Shown: piece by piece, positions 1 through 8,371 of the stretch
How positions within the stretch are numbered: position 1 is the first letter of the stretch
Layout: every line of letters starts with the position of its first letter
Origin: Chloroflexota bacterium
GTDB lineage: Bacteria; Chloroflexota; Dehalococcoidia; Tepidiformales; Tepidiformaceae
Assembly: GCA_026710655.1 (NCBI GenBank)
Contig: JAPOQN010000007.1
Coordinates: forward strand, 103,780-167,779
DNA length: 64,000 nt
Reading direction: 5' to 3'
Notes under the pieces: generated by a model
What the model was told of the DNA's origin: nothing
Seen by the model: only the letters and a program-made list of their open reading frames with translations
Database searches by the model: none
Program-made: the position numbers and the translations under genes

Positions 1-456
1 GCCGCCCTGCGCGAGGCCGCCGCCGGCCTGCCCCTCGCCCGCCACGGGGGCCGCCCCGCCGCCGCCCCCGAGCGCCGCCTCGAGGCTCTCGGCGCGCTCG
101 CCGCCCGCCTCTGGCCGGAGCCCCGGGCCGCCTGGCCGGAAGCCCTCGCCACGCCCGCCTCCATTCCACGCGCCCTGCGCGTGCCCGGCATCGGCACCGC
201 CGCCGCGCTTGAGCTCGCCGTCAACGCCGTCCTTCCCGCCGCCCTCGGCGCTCGCCTCTGGCCCGAGGAAGACGCCCTCGCCCGCTTCCGCGCCCTGCCC
301 GCTCCCGCCCCCTACGGCCAGCTCCGCTCCCTCGCCGGCTGGCTCCAGAGTGGCGAGGCCGATCCCCTTGCGCGCGCCGCCTCCCTCCAGGGCGCGCTCC
401 AGCTCCACGCCCGCCATTGCTCCCGTGGCGGTTGCGGCGCCTGCCCCCTCTCCTGA
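1..456 (+). CDS. DUF2851 family protein, C-terminal part (5' end outside window)
   Basis: The frame is open from base 1 and stops with TGA at 454-456, so only the last 151 residues are seen. The stretch with G-G-R-P near the left edge and the closing Cys-rich tail ([13 protein letters not shown]) match the C-terminal pattern of DUF2851 proteins, which are about 400-450 residues and of unknown function. The GTG at 181 is in frame but is not the real start, because the coding pattern continues upstream without a break. The gene ends 94 bases before leuC and is probably independent of it. The family call rests on the tail pattern only. Confidence 0.55.
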   Translation, partial: AALREAAAGLPLARHGGRPAAAPERRLEALGALAARLWPEPRAAWPEALATPASIPRALRVPGIGTAAALELAVNAVLPAALGARLWPEEDALARFRALPAPAPYGQLRSLAGWLQSGEADPLARAASLQGALQLHARHCSRGGCGACPLS

Positions 457-550
457 GCCTCTCAGCCTGCGGCGCGTGCGAGTTTCGCCCCGGCGGGCGA
501 CAATAGCGCCCGCGGCGCGCCGCCACCTGTCAGCCGCGCGAGGGAAACCG

Positions 551-1954
551 ATGCCGACCATCGCCGAGAAGATCTGGGAAGAGCACCTCGTTCGCCGCGA
601 GGAAGGCCTCCCCGACCTGCTCTATATCGATCTCCACCTCGTCCACGAGGTCACCTCCCCCCAGGCCTTCGAGTCACTGCGGCTCGCCGGGCGCCCCGTC
701 CGCCGCCCCGACCGCACCCTCGCCACCGTCGACCACAACGTGCCCACCGAAGGGCGCGACCGCCCCTGGGACGACCCCCTCTCCATCCAGCAGGTCGAGA
801 CCCTGCGCGACAACTGCGCCGAGTTCGAGGTGCCCTTCTACGACATCGACGACCCCCGCCAGGGCATCGTCCACGTCGTCGGTCCCGAGCAGGGCCTCAG
901 CCAGCCCGGCATGACCATCGTCTGCGGCGATAGCCACACCTCCACCCATGGCGCCCTCGGCGCCCTCGCCATCGGTATCGGCACCTCCGAGGTCGAGCAC
1001 GTGCTCGCCACCCAGACCCTCCCCCAGGCCGCCCAGAAGACGATGGCCATCGAGGTCGACGGCGAACTCGCCCCCGGCGTCACCGCCAAGGACGTCATCC
1101 TCACCATCATCAACACGATCGGCGTCGGCGGCGGCACGGGCCACATCGTCGAGTACCGCGGCGAGGTCATCCGCTCCCTCCCCATGGCGGGCCGCATGAC
1201 CATCTGCAACATGAGCATCGAGGCGGGCGCTCGCGCCGGCCTCGTCGCCCCCGACGACATCACCTTCGACTACCTCGAAGGCCGCCCCTCCAGCCCCACC
1301 GGCGCCGCCTGGGAGCGCGCCCTCGACCACTGGCGCGGCCTCGCCACCGATGAGGGCGCCCACTTCGACACGACCGTTCAGCTTGCCGGCGCCGACATCG
1401 AGCCCTGCGTCACCTGGGGCACCAATCCCGCCCAGAGCGTGCCCGTCTCCGGTCGCGTCCCCGACCCCGGCGACGCGACCAGCGAGTCCGCCCGCGAGCA
1501 GACCGAGCGCGCCCTCCGCTACATGGACCTCGAAGCCGGCACCGCCCTCGCCGACGTGCCCCTCGACCGCGTCTTCATCGGCTCCTGCACGAACTCGCGC
1601 CTGGAGGATCTGCGCGCCGCCGCCGCCACCGTGCGCGGCCGCCAGGTCGCCTCCAGCGTGCGCGCCATGGTCGTGCCCGGCTCCGGCCTCGTGAAGGCCG
1701 CCGCCGAGGCGGAGGGGCTCGACGAGGTCTTTCGCGCCGCCGGCTTCGAGTGGCGTGATGCCGGCTGCTCCATGTGCCTCGGCATGAACCCCGACATCCT
1801 CCTCCCCGGCGAGCGCTGCGCCTCCACCTCCAACCGCAACTTCGAGGGCCGCCAGGGGCCCGGCGGCCGCACCCACCTGGTCAGCCCCCAGATGGCGGCC
1901 GCGGCCGCCGTCGCCGGCCACTTCGTCGATATCCGCGACTGGGAGATGCGCTGA
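551..1954 (+). CDS. leuC: 3-isopropylmalate dehydratase large subunit
   Basis: LeuC isomerises 2-isopropylmalate to 3-isopropylmalate with LeuD in leucine synthesis. The 467-residue length is normal for the family. The ATG at 551 gives the standard N-terminus ([12 protein letters not shown]) and has GAGGGA five bases upstream; the open frame continues to 209 but that part does not look like LeuC. Aconitase-family features include the DHNVPT motif, the [19 protein letters not shown] segment, and three cysteines of a [4Fe-4S] cluster in GSCTNSR and [10 protein letters not shown]. The stop codon TGA overlaps the leuD start (TGATG), so the two subunits are translationally coupled. Confidence 0.97.
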   Translation: MPTIAEKIWEEHLVRREEGLPDLLYIDLHLVHEVTSPQAFESLRLAGRPVRRPDRTLATVDHNVPTEGRDRPWDDPLSIQQVETLRDNCAEFEVPFYDIDDPRQGIVHVVGPEQGLSQPGMTIVCGDSHTSTHGALGALAIGIGTSEVEHVLATQTLPQAAQKTMAIEVDGELAPGVTAKDVILTIINTIGVGGGTGHIVEYRGEVIRSLPMAGRMTICNMSIEAGARAGLVAPDDITFDYLEGRPSSPTGAAWERALDHWRGLATDEGAHFDTTVQLAGADIEPCVTWGTNPAQSVPVSGRVPDPGDATSESAREQTERALRYMDLEAGTALADVPLDRVFIGSCTNSRLEDLRAAAATVRGRQVASSVRAMVVPGSGLVKAAAEAEGLDEVFRAAGFEWRDAGCSMCLGMNPDILLPGERCASTSNRNFEGRQGPGGRTHLVSPQMAAAAAVAGHFVDIRDWEMR

Positions 1955-2565
1955 TGCGTAAGTTCGAAGCCGTCCGCAGCAAGGCCCTGCCCCTCAACCG
2001 CGCCGACGTCGACACCGACCAGATCATCCCCGCCAAGTATCTGAAGCGCATCGAGCGCACGGGCTTCGGCGAGTTCCTCTTCGACGACTGGCGCAAGGAC
2101 CCTGCCTTCATCCTCAACGAGGGTGTCTTCAGCGGCGCCCGCATCCTCGTCGCGGGCGCCAACTTCGGCTGCGGCTCCTCCCGCGAGCACGCCCCCTGGG
2201 CACTCGAGGACTACGGCTTCCGCGCCCTCATCGCCCCCTCCTTCGCCGACATCTTCCGCAACAACTGCGCCAAGATCGGCCTCCTCACCATCACCCTCGC
2301 ACCCGAGGACGTGGAGTTCCTCATCGCTCGCGCCGAGGAGCTGCCCGAGGCCGAGACGATCGTCGATCTCGAGTCCCAGACCGTCGCCACCGCCGACGGC
2401 TCCTTCGTCCGCTCCTTCGAGATCGACCCCGCCGTCAAGCGCAACCTGCTCGAAGGGCTCGACGCCATCGGCCTCACCCTCGAACACGAGCCCGACATCG
2501 ACGCTTTCGAGGCCGCTCGCCCCGACCGCTACCCTTCCACCACACCCGCGGAGGCGCCGGCATGA
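1954..2565 (+). CDS. leuD: 3-isopropylmalate dehydratase small subunit
   Basis: This is the 203-residue partner of LeuC and carries the swivelling domain that completes the active site. Recognisable motifs are DVDTDQIIPAKYLK near the N-terminus, GANFGCGSSREHAPWAL in the middle and NNCAKIGLL after it. The start is fixed by the 1-base overlap with the leuC stop. The 3' end overlaps the ATG of a 56-codon ORF as ATGA. The order leuC-leuD, with leuB about 0.9 kb downstream on the same strand, makes a leucine cluster interrupted by aat. No leuA is present in the window. Confidence 0.97.
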   Translation: MRKFEAVRSKALPLNRADVDTDQIIPAKYLKRIERTGFGEFLFDDWRKDPAFILNEGVFSGARILVAGANFGCGSSREHAPWALEDYGFRALIAPSFADIFRNNCAKIGLLTITLAPEDVEFLIARAEELPEAETIVDLESQTVATADGSFVRSFEIDPAVKRNLLEGLDAIGLTLEHEPDIDAFEAARPDRYPSTTPAEAPA

Positions 2566-2732
2566 GCCAGCGTGGCCGTCACCCTCGCCCCAGCCCCGTC
2601 TGGTACTGGCGCAACTGGTACTACTCCAGCCTCCAGTTCATGGCGCGCACTCGCATCGCCGCGGGCAACCACTGGCTGAAGCTCCGGCGCCTCGAGGAGT
2701 GCTGCGGGAACTACGGCCAACCGGGCTGTTGA
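2562..2732 (+). CDS. 56-residue Trp/Tyr/Cys-rich small protein, function unknown
   Basis: The ORF starts at an ATG that overlaps the leuD stop (ATGA), a typical coupled arrangement here, and ends at TGA 2730-2732. The peptide has a basic N-terminus, an aromatic patch (WYWRNWYYSS), a middle segment RTRIAAGNHWLKLRR and a cysteine tail CCGNYGQPGC. The three cysteines in the last 11 residues could bind metal or form a disulfide, but this is inference. Short proteins ending in a similar C-C-G-x-Y-G-x-P-G-C pattern are, to my recollection, seen in other Chloroflexota. No function can be assigned. The overlap and the non-random composition make it likely to be real. Confidence 0.6.
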   Translation: MSQRGRHPRPSPVWYWRNWYYSSLQFMARTRIAAGNHWLKLRRLEECCGNYGQPGC

Positions 2733-2789
2733 GCGCCCGCCCCGCCGTCCGGTGCGGACGGCCCCGACTCCCCGGCAAGCTAGGGCGCC

Positions 2790-3494
2790 ATGCCCGCTCC
2801 GCCTGAGGTGCCGCTCGCCGTCCAGACGCGGCTCCCGCCCCAGCCCCTGCCGCCCTCCCGCTTCCGCTTCCCCGACCCCCGTGGTGCGCCCCCCAGCGGC
2901 TTCGTCGCCGCCGGCGGCGACCTCGCCCCCGAGACCATCGTCGCCGCCTACCGCACCGGCCTCTTCCCCTGGCCCCACGACGGCGTCGATACCCTTTGGT
3001 GGTCCCCCGACCCCCGCGCCATCCTCCCGCCCGAGCGCTTCCACGTCTCCCGCCGCCTCGCCCGGCGCGTCCGCCAGGGGCGTTTCCGCGTCACCCTCGA
3101 TGCCGCCTTCGCCCAGGTCATCGCCGCCTGCGCTGTGCGTCCCGAGGGCACCTGGATCACCCCCGGCATGATGCGCGCCTACCTGCGCCTCCACACCCTC
3201 GGCTGGGCCCACAGCGTCGAGGTCTGGAGCTCGGAGGGCGCCCTCGTAGGCGGGCTCTACGGCCTCCGCGTCGACGGCCTCTTCGGCGCCGAGTCGATGT
3301 TCCACCGCGCCACCGATGCCTCCAAGGTCGCCCTCCTCGCCCTCTGCCAGCACGCCCCCCGCGCCGGCATCTCCCTCATCGACGTGCAGCTCCCCACCGA
3401 CCACCTCGCCTCCCTGGGCGCCGAGGCCATTCCACGCGACCGCTATCTCGAACTCGTCGCTGCCGTGCGCGCCCCTGCACAGCCGAACCAGTAG
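2790..3494 (+). CDS. aat: leucyl/phenylalanyl-tRNA--protein transferase
   Basis: Aat adds Leu or Phe to proteins with N-terminal Arg or Lys, marking them for ClpS/ClpAP degradation (N-end rule). The 234-residue product has the family signatures FRFPDP, GFVAAGGDLAP, YRTGLFPWP, WWSPDPRA and GLYGLRVDGLFGAESMF, followed by SKVALLAL and the closing D-x-Q-L-PTDHLASLGA. The ATG at 2790 gives a proline-rich leader of about 20 residues before the conserved core. Its stop codon TAG (3492-3494) is also the first half of the -10 box proposed for leuB. The position between leuD and leuB is unusual and probably only positional. Confidence 0.95.
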   Translation: MPAPPEVPLAVQTRLPPQPLPPSRFRFPDPRGAPPSGFVAAGGDLAPETIVAAYRTGLFPWPHDGVDTLWWSPDPRAILPPERFHVSRRLARRVRQGRFRVTLDAAFAQVIAACAVRPEGTWITPGMMRAYLRLHTLGWAHSVEVWSSEGALVGGLYGLRVDGLFGAESMFHRATDASKVALLALCQHAPRAGISLIDVQLPTDHLASLGAEAIPRDRYLELVAAVRAPAQPNQ

Positions 3495-3497
3495 ACT
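3492..3497 (+). promoter_or_regulatory. leaderless-type -10 box for leuB
   Basis: TAGACT lies six bases before the leuB ATG at 3504. A start site 6-7 bases after this box would put the transcript 5' end at or next to the start codon. No Shine-Dalgarno sequence is visible between the box and the ATG. The first three bases are also the aat stop codon. The same TANNNT-N6-start layout recurs at several other genes in this window, which supports it. Confidence 0.5.
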
Positions 3498-3503
3498 CGA
3501 AAC

Positions 3504-4598
3504 ATGCCTTCCTACCCGATTCTCCTCGCACCCGGAGACGGCATCGGCCCCGAGGTCCTCGAAGAAGGGCTGAAGGTGCTCGCCGCCGTCGAACGCCGCT
3601 TCGGCCACGAGTTTCAGTACCAGGACGCCGTCGTCGGCGGCGCCGCCATCGACGAGTACGGCATCGCCCTCAAGGACGAGACCCTCGAGGCCGCTTCCCG
3701 CTCCCGCGCCGTTCTCTTCGGCGCTGTGGGCGGGCCCAAGTGGGACGACCCTCAGGCCTCGATTCGCCCCGAACAGGCCATCCTCGGCCTGCGCAAGGGA
3801 CTTGGCCTGTTCGCCAACATCCGCCCCGTGCGCGCCAATCCCCTCCTCCTGGGAGACAGCGCCATCAAGCCCGAGATCCTCGAGGGCGTCGACATGGTCG
3901 TCATCCGCGAGCTCACCGGAGGCATCTACTTCGGCCGCCCCCAGAAGCGCTGGGAGAACAGCCGCGGCCGCCAGGCCGTCGACACCATGCGCTACAGCGA
4001 ACGCGAGATTGAGCGCATCCTCCGTACCGGCTTCGAGCTCGCCCGCGGCCGCCGCGGCAAGCTCACGAGCGTCGACAAGGCCAACGTCCTCGATACCAGC
4101 CGCCTCTGGCGCGAGATCGCCGTCGAGCTCTCCGCCGAGTACCCCGATGTCGAGCTCGATCACCTGCTCGTCGACGCCTGCTCCATGCACCTCATCACCC
4201 ACCCCGCCACCTTCGACGTCATCGTCACCGGCAACATGTTCGGCGACATCCTCACGGACGAGGCCTCCGTCCTCGCCGGCTCGATGGGCATGCTCCCCTC
4301 CGCCAGCCTCGGACGCCGCCGCCGCAACGGCACCGGCATCGGCATGTACGAGCCCATCCACGGCACCGCCCCCGACATCGCTGGTCAGGGCATCGCCAAC
4401 CCTATCGCCATGATCCTTAGCGCCGCCCTCATGCTGCGTCACTCCCTCGCCCTCGAGGACGAGGCCGCCGCCATCGAGCAGGCAGTCGATGATGTGCTGT
4501 CCGAGGGCTACCGCACCGCCGACATCGAGTTCGGGGGCGCAACGCCCGTCGATACCGCCCGCATGGGGACGCTCGTCGCCGAGCGTCTCTCCCCATGA
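3504..4598 (+). CDS. leuB: 3-isopropylmalate dehydrogenase
   Basis: LeuB oxidatively decarboxylates 3-isopropylmalate with NAD+ to give the leucine keto acid. It is 364 residues, a normal length. It shows [11 protein letters not shown] at the N-terminus, GAVGGPKWD, the substrate-binding [20 protein letters not shown] stretch, [24 protein letters not shown], the metal-binding [14 protein letters not shown] and [18 protein letters not shown]. The ATG is the only sensible start and has no ribosome-binding site; a TAGACT box sits six bases upstream. It completes the leuC-leuD-leuB set in this cluster. Confidence 0.97.
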   Translation: MPSYPILLAPGDGIGPEVLEEGLKVLAAVERRFGHEFQYQDAVVGGAAIDEYGIALKDETLEAASRSRAVLFGAVGGPKWDDPQASIRPEQAILGLRKGLGLFANIRPVRANPLLLGDSAIKPEILEGVDMVVIRELTGGIYFGRPQKRWENSRGRQAVDTMRYSEREIERILRTGFELARGRRGKLTSVDKANVLDTSRLWREIAVELSAEYPDVELDHLLVDACSMHLITHPATFDVIVTGNMFGDILTDEASVLAGSMGMLPSASLGRRRRNGTGIGMYEPIHGTAPDIAGQGIANPIAMILSAALMLRHSLALEDEAAAIEQAVDDVLSEGYRTADIEFGGATPVDTARMGTLVAERLSP

Positions 4599-4627
4599 AC
4601 GAACGGAACGCCAGCCCCCTGCCAACT

Positions 4628-4636
4628 TGGTAGGAT
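4628..4636 (+). promoter_or_regulatory. extended -10 promoter element before citrate synthase
   Basis: TGGTAGGAT combines an extended -10 TG with the hexamer TAGGAT, about 75 bases before the citrate synthase GTG. No good -35 is visible 17 bases upstream, which is tolerated when an extended -10 is present. It would give a leader of roughly 68 bases. This is a by-eye call. Confidence 0.35.
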
Positions 4637-4710
4637 AGAGCGCTGCACGACTCACCTAATCGGGCGCACGGCCGCGCTGCCGCGGCGCGCCCTGAGAGCG
4701 AGGATTCCCC

Positions 4711-5874
4711 GTGACTGCTGCCGAAATCCAGCGTGGCCTTGAAGGCGTCAACGTCGCCGCCACCAAGCTCTGCACCATTGATGGCCAGAAGGGCCAGCTC
4801 ATCTACGCCGGCTACGACATCTACGATCTGGCCGAGCATGCTTCCTTCGAAGAGACCGCCTTCCTTCTCTGGAACCTCCAGCTTCCCACCCACCAGGAGC
4901 TTGAGGACCTCAAATCGCTCCTCATCACTGAGCGCCCGCTTTCCGACCTCAACCGCATCCTCATTGGCGAGCTCGCCGGCACCGCCCAGCCCATGCGCGG
5001 CCTGGAAATCTGCGTCACCGCCCTTGGCGCCCTCGATCCCCTCTCCAGCGATTTCTCCCAGGAGCAGCTGAAGCGCACCGCTGCCCGTCTCACCGCCCGC
5101 ATGCCTACCGTCGTCGCCGCCTTCCACCGCCAGCGCCAGGGCCTCGACATCATCCCTCCGCGCGACGACCTCGGCCACGCCGCCAACTTCCTCTGGACGC
5201 TCACCGGCGAGGAGCCCAGCGATCTCCAGACCCAGGTCTTCGATGTGGCCATGACCCTTCACGCCGAACACGAGATGAACGCCTCCACCTTCTCGTCCAT
5301 CGTCACCGCCTCCACCATGAGCGACATGTACTCCGCCATCGCATCCGCCATCGGCACGCTCAAGGGCCCCCTCCACGGTGGCGCCAACAGCGCCGTCTTC
5401 GAGATGCTCGAGGCCATCGGCGACGAGTCCAACATCGAGAGCCACATCGAGGCCATGCTCGCCCGTGGCGAGCGCGTCATGGGCATCGGGCATCGCGTCT
5501 ACAAGACCACCGACCCGCGCGCCATCATCCTCGAGAAACTCGGCGAGGAGCTCGCCGAGACCTCACCCGATCGCAAGTACTTCGACCTCTCCCGCAAGGT
5601 GCGCGACTACCTCGCCGAGCGCCTCAGCGGCCGCCCCCTCTACCCCAACGTCGACTTCTTCAGCGCCTCCGTCTACCGCATGCTGGGCATCCCCCACGAC
5701 CTCTACACGCCCATCTTCGCCGTTGCCCGCATCGCCGGCTGGAGCGCCCACCTGCTCGAGCAGTACGCCGACAACCGGCTCGTGCGCCCCAACGCCGTCT
5801 ACGCCGGGGAGAAACACCGCGTGTACGAACCGATCGAGTCCCGTGGCCAGGGCGAGAGGTCTACTCCTCGCTGA
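4711..5874 (+). CDS. gltA: citrate synthase
   Basis: It condenses oxaloacetate and acetyl-CoA to citrate at the entry of the TCA cycle. The 387-residue, short Gram-positive/archaeal-type enzyme opens with LEGVNVAATKLC and the YAGYDIYDLAEHASFEET segment. Catalytic and binding motifs are LKGPLHGGANSAVFEML, MGIGHRVYKTTDPRA and YPNVDFFSASVYRMLGI, which carry the expected His, His/Arg and Asp positions. Start is GTG at 4711. The last 14 bases overlap the convergent flavoprotein gene. A close homologue such as 2-methylcitrate synthase cannot be excluded from motifs alone, but no prp genes are nearby. Confidence 0.93.
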   Translation: MTAAEIQRGLEGVNVAATKLCTIDGQKGQLIYAGYDIYDLAEHASFEETAFLLWNLQLPTHQELEDLKSLLITERPLSDLNRILIGELAGTAQPMRGLEICVTALGALDPLSSDFSQEQLKRTAARLTARMPTVVAAFHRQRQGLDIIPPRDDLGHAANFLWTLTGEEPSDLQTQVFDVAMTLHAEHEMNASTFSSIVTASTMSDMYSAIASAIGTLKGPLHGGANSAVFEMLEAIGDESNIESHIEAMLARGERVMGIGHRVYKTTDPRAIILEKLGEELAETSPDRKYFDLSRKVRDYLAERLSGRPLYPNVDFFSASVYRMLGIPHDLYTPIFAVARIAGWSAHLLEQYADNRLVRPNAVYAGEKHRVYEPIESRGQGERSTPR

Positions 5875-6550
5875 CCATCTCCTCGTAGCCCTCGTCGCCT
5901 TCCTGCTCGCGCAACTCTTCTTCTTGCGCTTCCATTTCCTCGCGCTCCTCGCGCTGCTCGGCGCTCTCCGCCATCAGGCCGCCCTGCGCGTCCACCTCGA
6001 ACTCCGCCTCGCGCGAGTCGCGTACCTGCGCGTACCAGTTGCCTCCCAGGAACGTGAGCGGGCTGAAGTTCCGCTCCTCCAGCAGCCAGCGCTCCGCGTA
6101 GGCCTCCTCCAGCGCCTGTACCGCCACCACCTCCCCCACGAAAAGGACGTGGTCACCTACGGGGATGACATCCCGCAGCCCGCATTCGATCCACGCCAGG
6201 CAGCCGTCCAGCAGCGGCGCGTCCACGCGCAGCGCCGTGAACGTGTCCAGCTTGCTGCCCTCGACCTTGTTTTCGTCGACTCCCGAGACGCTTCCGAAGT
6301 AGGCCGTCTCCCGCAGCAGCTCCGGCCCCGGGATGTTCAGGGCGAATTCCTCGCTGAAGCGGATCATGTCCGCTGTGTGCCGCACCGGGTGCAGCACGAC
6401 GCCCACCATCGGCGGTGACATCGAGATTGGCGCGGTCCAGGCGACGGGCGCGGCGTTCGCCTCGCTCCGCCAGCTCGCCGTGACGATGCTGACTGGCCCG
6501 GGATTCAGCAGTCTCCGGGCATCCGTGGGATCGTAGAGGCGACGCCCCAC
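5861..6550 (-). CDS. flavin reductase-like FMN-binding protein with acidic C-terminal tail
   Basis: The product is 229 residues. Residues 1-180 fit the flavin reductase-like FMN-binding split-barrel family: RRLLNPGPVSIVTA, a PISMSPPMVGVVLHP segment, FALNIPG, and GDHVLFVGEV. Members reduce FMN/FAD or bind flavin for oxygenase partners; the true substrate is unknown. After about residue 180 comes a strongly acidic, Glu-rich tail of about 45 residues likely to be disordered or coiled. Start is GTG at 6550 with AGGAG about seven bases upstream. It ends inside the convergent citrate synthase gene with a 14-base overlap. Confidence 0.8.
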   Translation of the reverse strand: MGRRLYDPTDARRLLNPGPVSIVTASWRSEANAAPVAWTAPISMSPPMVGVVLHPVRHTADMIRFSEEFALNIPGPELLRETAYFGSVSGVDENKVEGSKLDTFTALRVDAPLLDGCLAWIECGLRDVIPVGDHVLFVGEVVAVQALEEAYAERWLLEERNFSPLTFLGGNWYAQVRDSREAEFEVDAQGGLMAESAEQREEREEMEAQEEELREQEGDEGYEEMVSEE

Positions 6551-6603
6551 CGGGGTGCTCCTGGCTCAATCTTGGCGCCCGCTTCGTGCGGGGCCTGCCT
6601 ATG

Positions 6604-6990
6604 TTAGCTCCCGCCGACCATCTCCATCCCCTGCTCGCGCTCCTGCGCGTTCCGCCAGCGGATGAACTCCCAGTACTCCAGCAGCTCTTCGATGTCCTGC
6701 GGACGCTTCTCCAGCTCGTTCGCCAGGTTGGCGATGCGGCTGTCGCGCACGTACAGCACCACGTCGATGGCGCCCAGGAAATAGTGCAGGGGCCGGTTCA
6801 GGATGCGCGCCACGTTCAGCAGCATGTCGATGCCCACTGACCGCTGCCCGGCTTCATACAGGCTGATCGCGCTCTGCGTCGTATTCAGCAACTGCGCTAG
6901 CCGAACCTGGCTCAGGCCCGCGTCCTTGCGCGCCTGCCGGATGCGATTGCCCAGTACTGCCGAAGTTGGATCTTTGCCGTTCTCGTTCAT
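6604..6990 (-). CDS. XRE-family transcriptional regulator
   Basis: This is a 128-residue DNA-binding protein. An HTH_3 (Cro/CI) domain occupies about residues 13-70: GNRIRQARKDAGLSQVRLAQLL followed by TQSAISLYEAGQRSVGIDML, the classic recognition-helix region. The C-terminal half (DIEELLEYWEFIRWRNAQE) is helical and may dimerise. The start chosen is ATG 6990 with GGTGGG four bases upstream; ATG 7002 is an alternative adding four residues. The very long upstream frame is not coding, because the promoter lies at 7066-7094. The regulator probably controls itself, since an inverted repeat overlaps its own -10 box. Targets are unknown. Confidence 0.88.
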   Translation of the reverse strand: MNENGKDPTSAVLGNRIRQARKDAGLSQVRLAQLLNTTQSAISLYEAGQRSVGIDMLLNVARILNRPLHYFLGAIDVVLYVRDSRIANLANELEKRPQDIEELLEYWEFIRWRNAQEREQGMEMVGGS

Positions 6991-7056
6991 TTTGCCCACC
7001 ATCACCCCCGGGCTGCGTTCGCCTCCCGGCTCATTCGCGCAGAGGGTTAGAGAAGA

Positions 7057-7074
7057 TTGTGAAATAGTGTACAA
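7057..7074. promoter_or_regulatory. imperfect dyad (candidate operator) over the XRE-gene -10 box
   Basis: The 18-bp stretch has matching outer half sites TTGT and ACAA with additional symmetric A/T positions inside (TTGTnnAnTAnTnnACAA). It covers the -10 box and likely start site of the XRE regulator gene. Such placement is typical for autorepression by Cro/CI-type proteins. It is AT-rich in a GC-rich background. Confidence 0.4.
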
Positions 7075-7094
7075 ACGGATTTTAGTACCGTCAA
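7066..7094 (-). promoter_or_regulatory. sigma-70-type promoter of the XRE gene
   Basis: On the minus strand a -35 box TTGACG (7094-7089) and a -10 box TACACT (7071-7066) are separated by exactly 17 bases. The AT-rich spacer contrasts with the surroundings. Transcription would start near 7059, giving a 5' leader of roughly 70 bases for the XRE regulator. Confidence 0.65.
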
Positions 7095-7112
7095 TTCCTC
7101 GCGGGCCGCATC

Positions 7113-7841
7113 TCACCTTCCCACCGCCAGCCGCTCCGCCAGCGCCTGCGGAAGCCCCGCCGCCCTCATCCGCCGCTGCGTTTCCCCGATGTCGTACGCC
7201 ACGCGATGGTGCGTCACCGTGCCCTCCCCGCTGTCCACCAGCGCGTACGAAGCGCGCGGATCGCCGTCCCGTGGCTGCCCTACGGACCCCGGATTCACGC
7301 ATAGCGGCCCCTCCCCCAGCACCGCCTCGCTCCCCTCGCCCGGTGTCTCCCCCTCCACGCCCCGCGCCCCCCGGCGCACCAGCAGCGGCACGTGCGTGTG
7401 CCCGACCGCGCTGTAGGCCGTTTCCAGCCGCTCGAAATGCCCCTCCGCCGCCTCCTCCGTGGTCAGGTACTCCCACAGCGGCTCCCGCAGCGTCCCGTGC
7501 GCGAGGCTCCACTCCCCCTTCACCACAACCTCGGCCCGCCCCGCCAGGTAGGTTGCCGCCTCCGTTTCCAGGTGCGCCCGCGTCCAATCGGCGGCTGTGG
7601 CCGCCAGCGTGTTGAACCACTCCGTCCCCATGAGCCCCGTCGCCGCTGCGTCGTGATTCCCCAGCACCGAGACCGCCCCCACCTCCCGCAGCCGCGCCAC
7701 CACCCCGTTCGGGTCGGGCCCGTACCCGACCGTGTCCCCGAGGTTCCAGACCGCCTCCACCCCGTGCCCCTCCGCATCCGCCAGCACCGCCTCCAGCGCC
7801 GCCAGGTTCGAATGGATGTCCGAGATGAGCGCGATTCGCAC
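7113..7841 (-). CDS. metallophosphoesterase (YfcE/MJ0936-like)
   Basis: A 242-residue calcineurin-like phosphoesterase. The metal-binding motifs appear in order: ISDIHSNLAAL (D-x-H), NLGDTVGYGPDPN (GD), LGNHDAA (GNH[D/E]), AHGT and VGHTHVPLL (GHxH), so the dimetal site is complete. The GTG at 7841 is preferred over 7898 because it begins directly with the conserved strand (VRIALISDIHSN) and has GAGGAG six bases upstream. The substrate is probably a phosphodiester or nucleotide, but cannot be told from sequence. It is divergent from tsaE. Confidence 0.88.
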   Translation of the reverse strand: MRIALISDIHSNLAALEAVLADAEGHGVEAVWNLGDTVGYGPDPNGVVARLREVGAVSVLGNHDAAATGLMGTEWFNTLAATAADWTRAHLETEAATYLAGRAEVVVKGEWSLAHGTLREPLWEYLTTEEAAEGHFERLETAYSAVGHTHVPLLVRRGARGVEGETPGEGSEAVLGEGPLCVNPGSVGQPRDGDPRASYALVDSGEGTVTHHRVAYDIGETQRRMRAAGLPQALAERLAVGR

Positions 7842-7885
7842 GAGCGCCTCCTCGCTGGCCCGTGGGGCGCAGCCACGCCCCTCCC

Positions 7886-7891
7886 TATACT
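7886..7891 (+). promoter_or_regulatory. -10 box close to the tsaE start
   Basis: TATACT is followed by nine bases and then the tsaE ATG at 7901. The sequence around it (TATACTGGACCAACC) closely resembles that before the SirB1-like gene (TATTCTGGGCCAACG at 11349). With a start 6-8 bases downstream, the mRNA would have a leader of only a few bases or none. Confidence 0.5.
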
Positions 7892-7900
7892 GGACCAACC

Positions 7901-8371
7901 ATGACCGCCGCCGTCGAGACCGTCACCACGACCGCTGGCGAGGACGCCACCCGCGCCCTCGGCGAACGCCTCGGCGCGGCGCTCCGCGCCGGCGACGTCG
8001 TCCTCCTCAGCGGCGACCTCGGCAGCGGCAAGACGCGCCTCGCCCAGGGCATCGGGCGTGGCCTCGGCTGCCCCGGACCCGTCACCAGCCCCACCTTCGT
8101 CCTCGTCAACGAGCACGTTGGCCGCGAGCGCCTGTTCCACGCCGATCTCTACCGCATCGCTGGGGCCGACGACCTCTCCGAGCTGGGTCTCTGGGAAGAA
8201 GCCGAACGCGGCGTCCTCGTCGTCGAGTGGCCCGACCGCGCCGCCGGCCACCTGCCCGCCGCCACCCTCACCGTCGAGATCACAGTCGATGGCGCGGAGC
8301 AGCGCACCTTCCGCCTCCGCGCGGGCGACGACCGTGGCCGCGAGCTCCTTGCCGCCCTGGACTTCGCGTGA
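7901..8371 (+). CDS. tsaE: tRNA threonylcarbamoyladenosine biosynthesis ATPase TsaE
   Basis: TsaE works with TsaB and TsaD in making t6A37 on ANN-decoding tRNAs. The 156-residue protein has a Walker A loop (SGDLGSGKTRLAQGI), the switch region SPTFVLVNEH, HADLYRI, and the Walker B-like VVEWPDR. The ATG at 7901 was chosen over an earlier in-frame start because it follows a TATACT box by nine bases. The stop overlaps the tsaB GTG (GTGA). Confidence 0.95.
   Translation: MTAAVETVTTTAGEDATRALGERLGAALRAGDVVLLSGDLGSGKTRLAQGIGRGLGCPGPVTSPTFVLVNEHVGRERLFHADLYRIAGADDLSELGLWEEAERGVLVVEWPDRAAGHLPAATLTVEITVDGAEQRTFRLRAGDDRGRELLAALDFA

Noticed and set aside
2529..4655. Very long antisense open frames, such as the 708-codon frame opposite aat-leuB, the 629-codon frame opposite selB and the 670-codon frame opposite herA
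   Set aside because: They are Gly/Ala/Asp/Glu-rich shadows created by the G/C-biased third positions of the real genes. None has a recognisable motif, a ribosome site or plausible composition.
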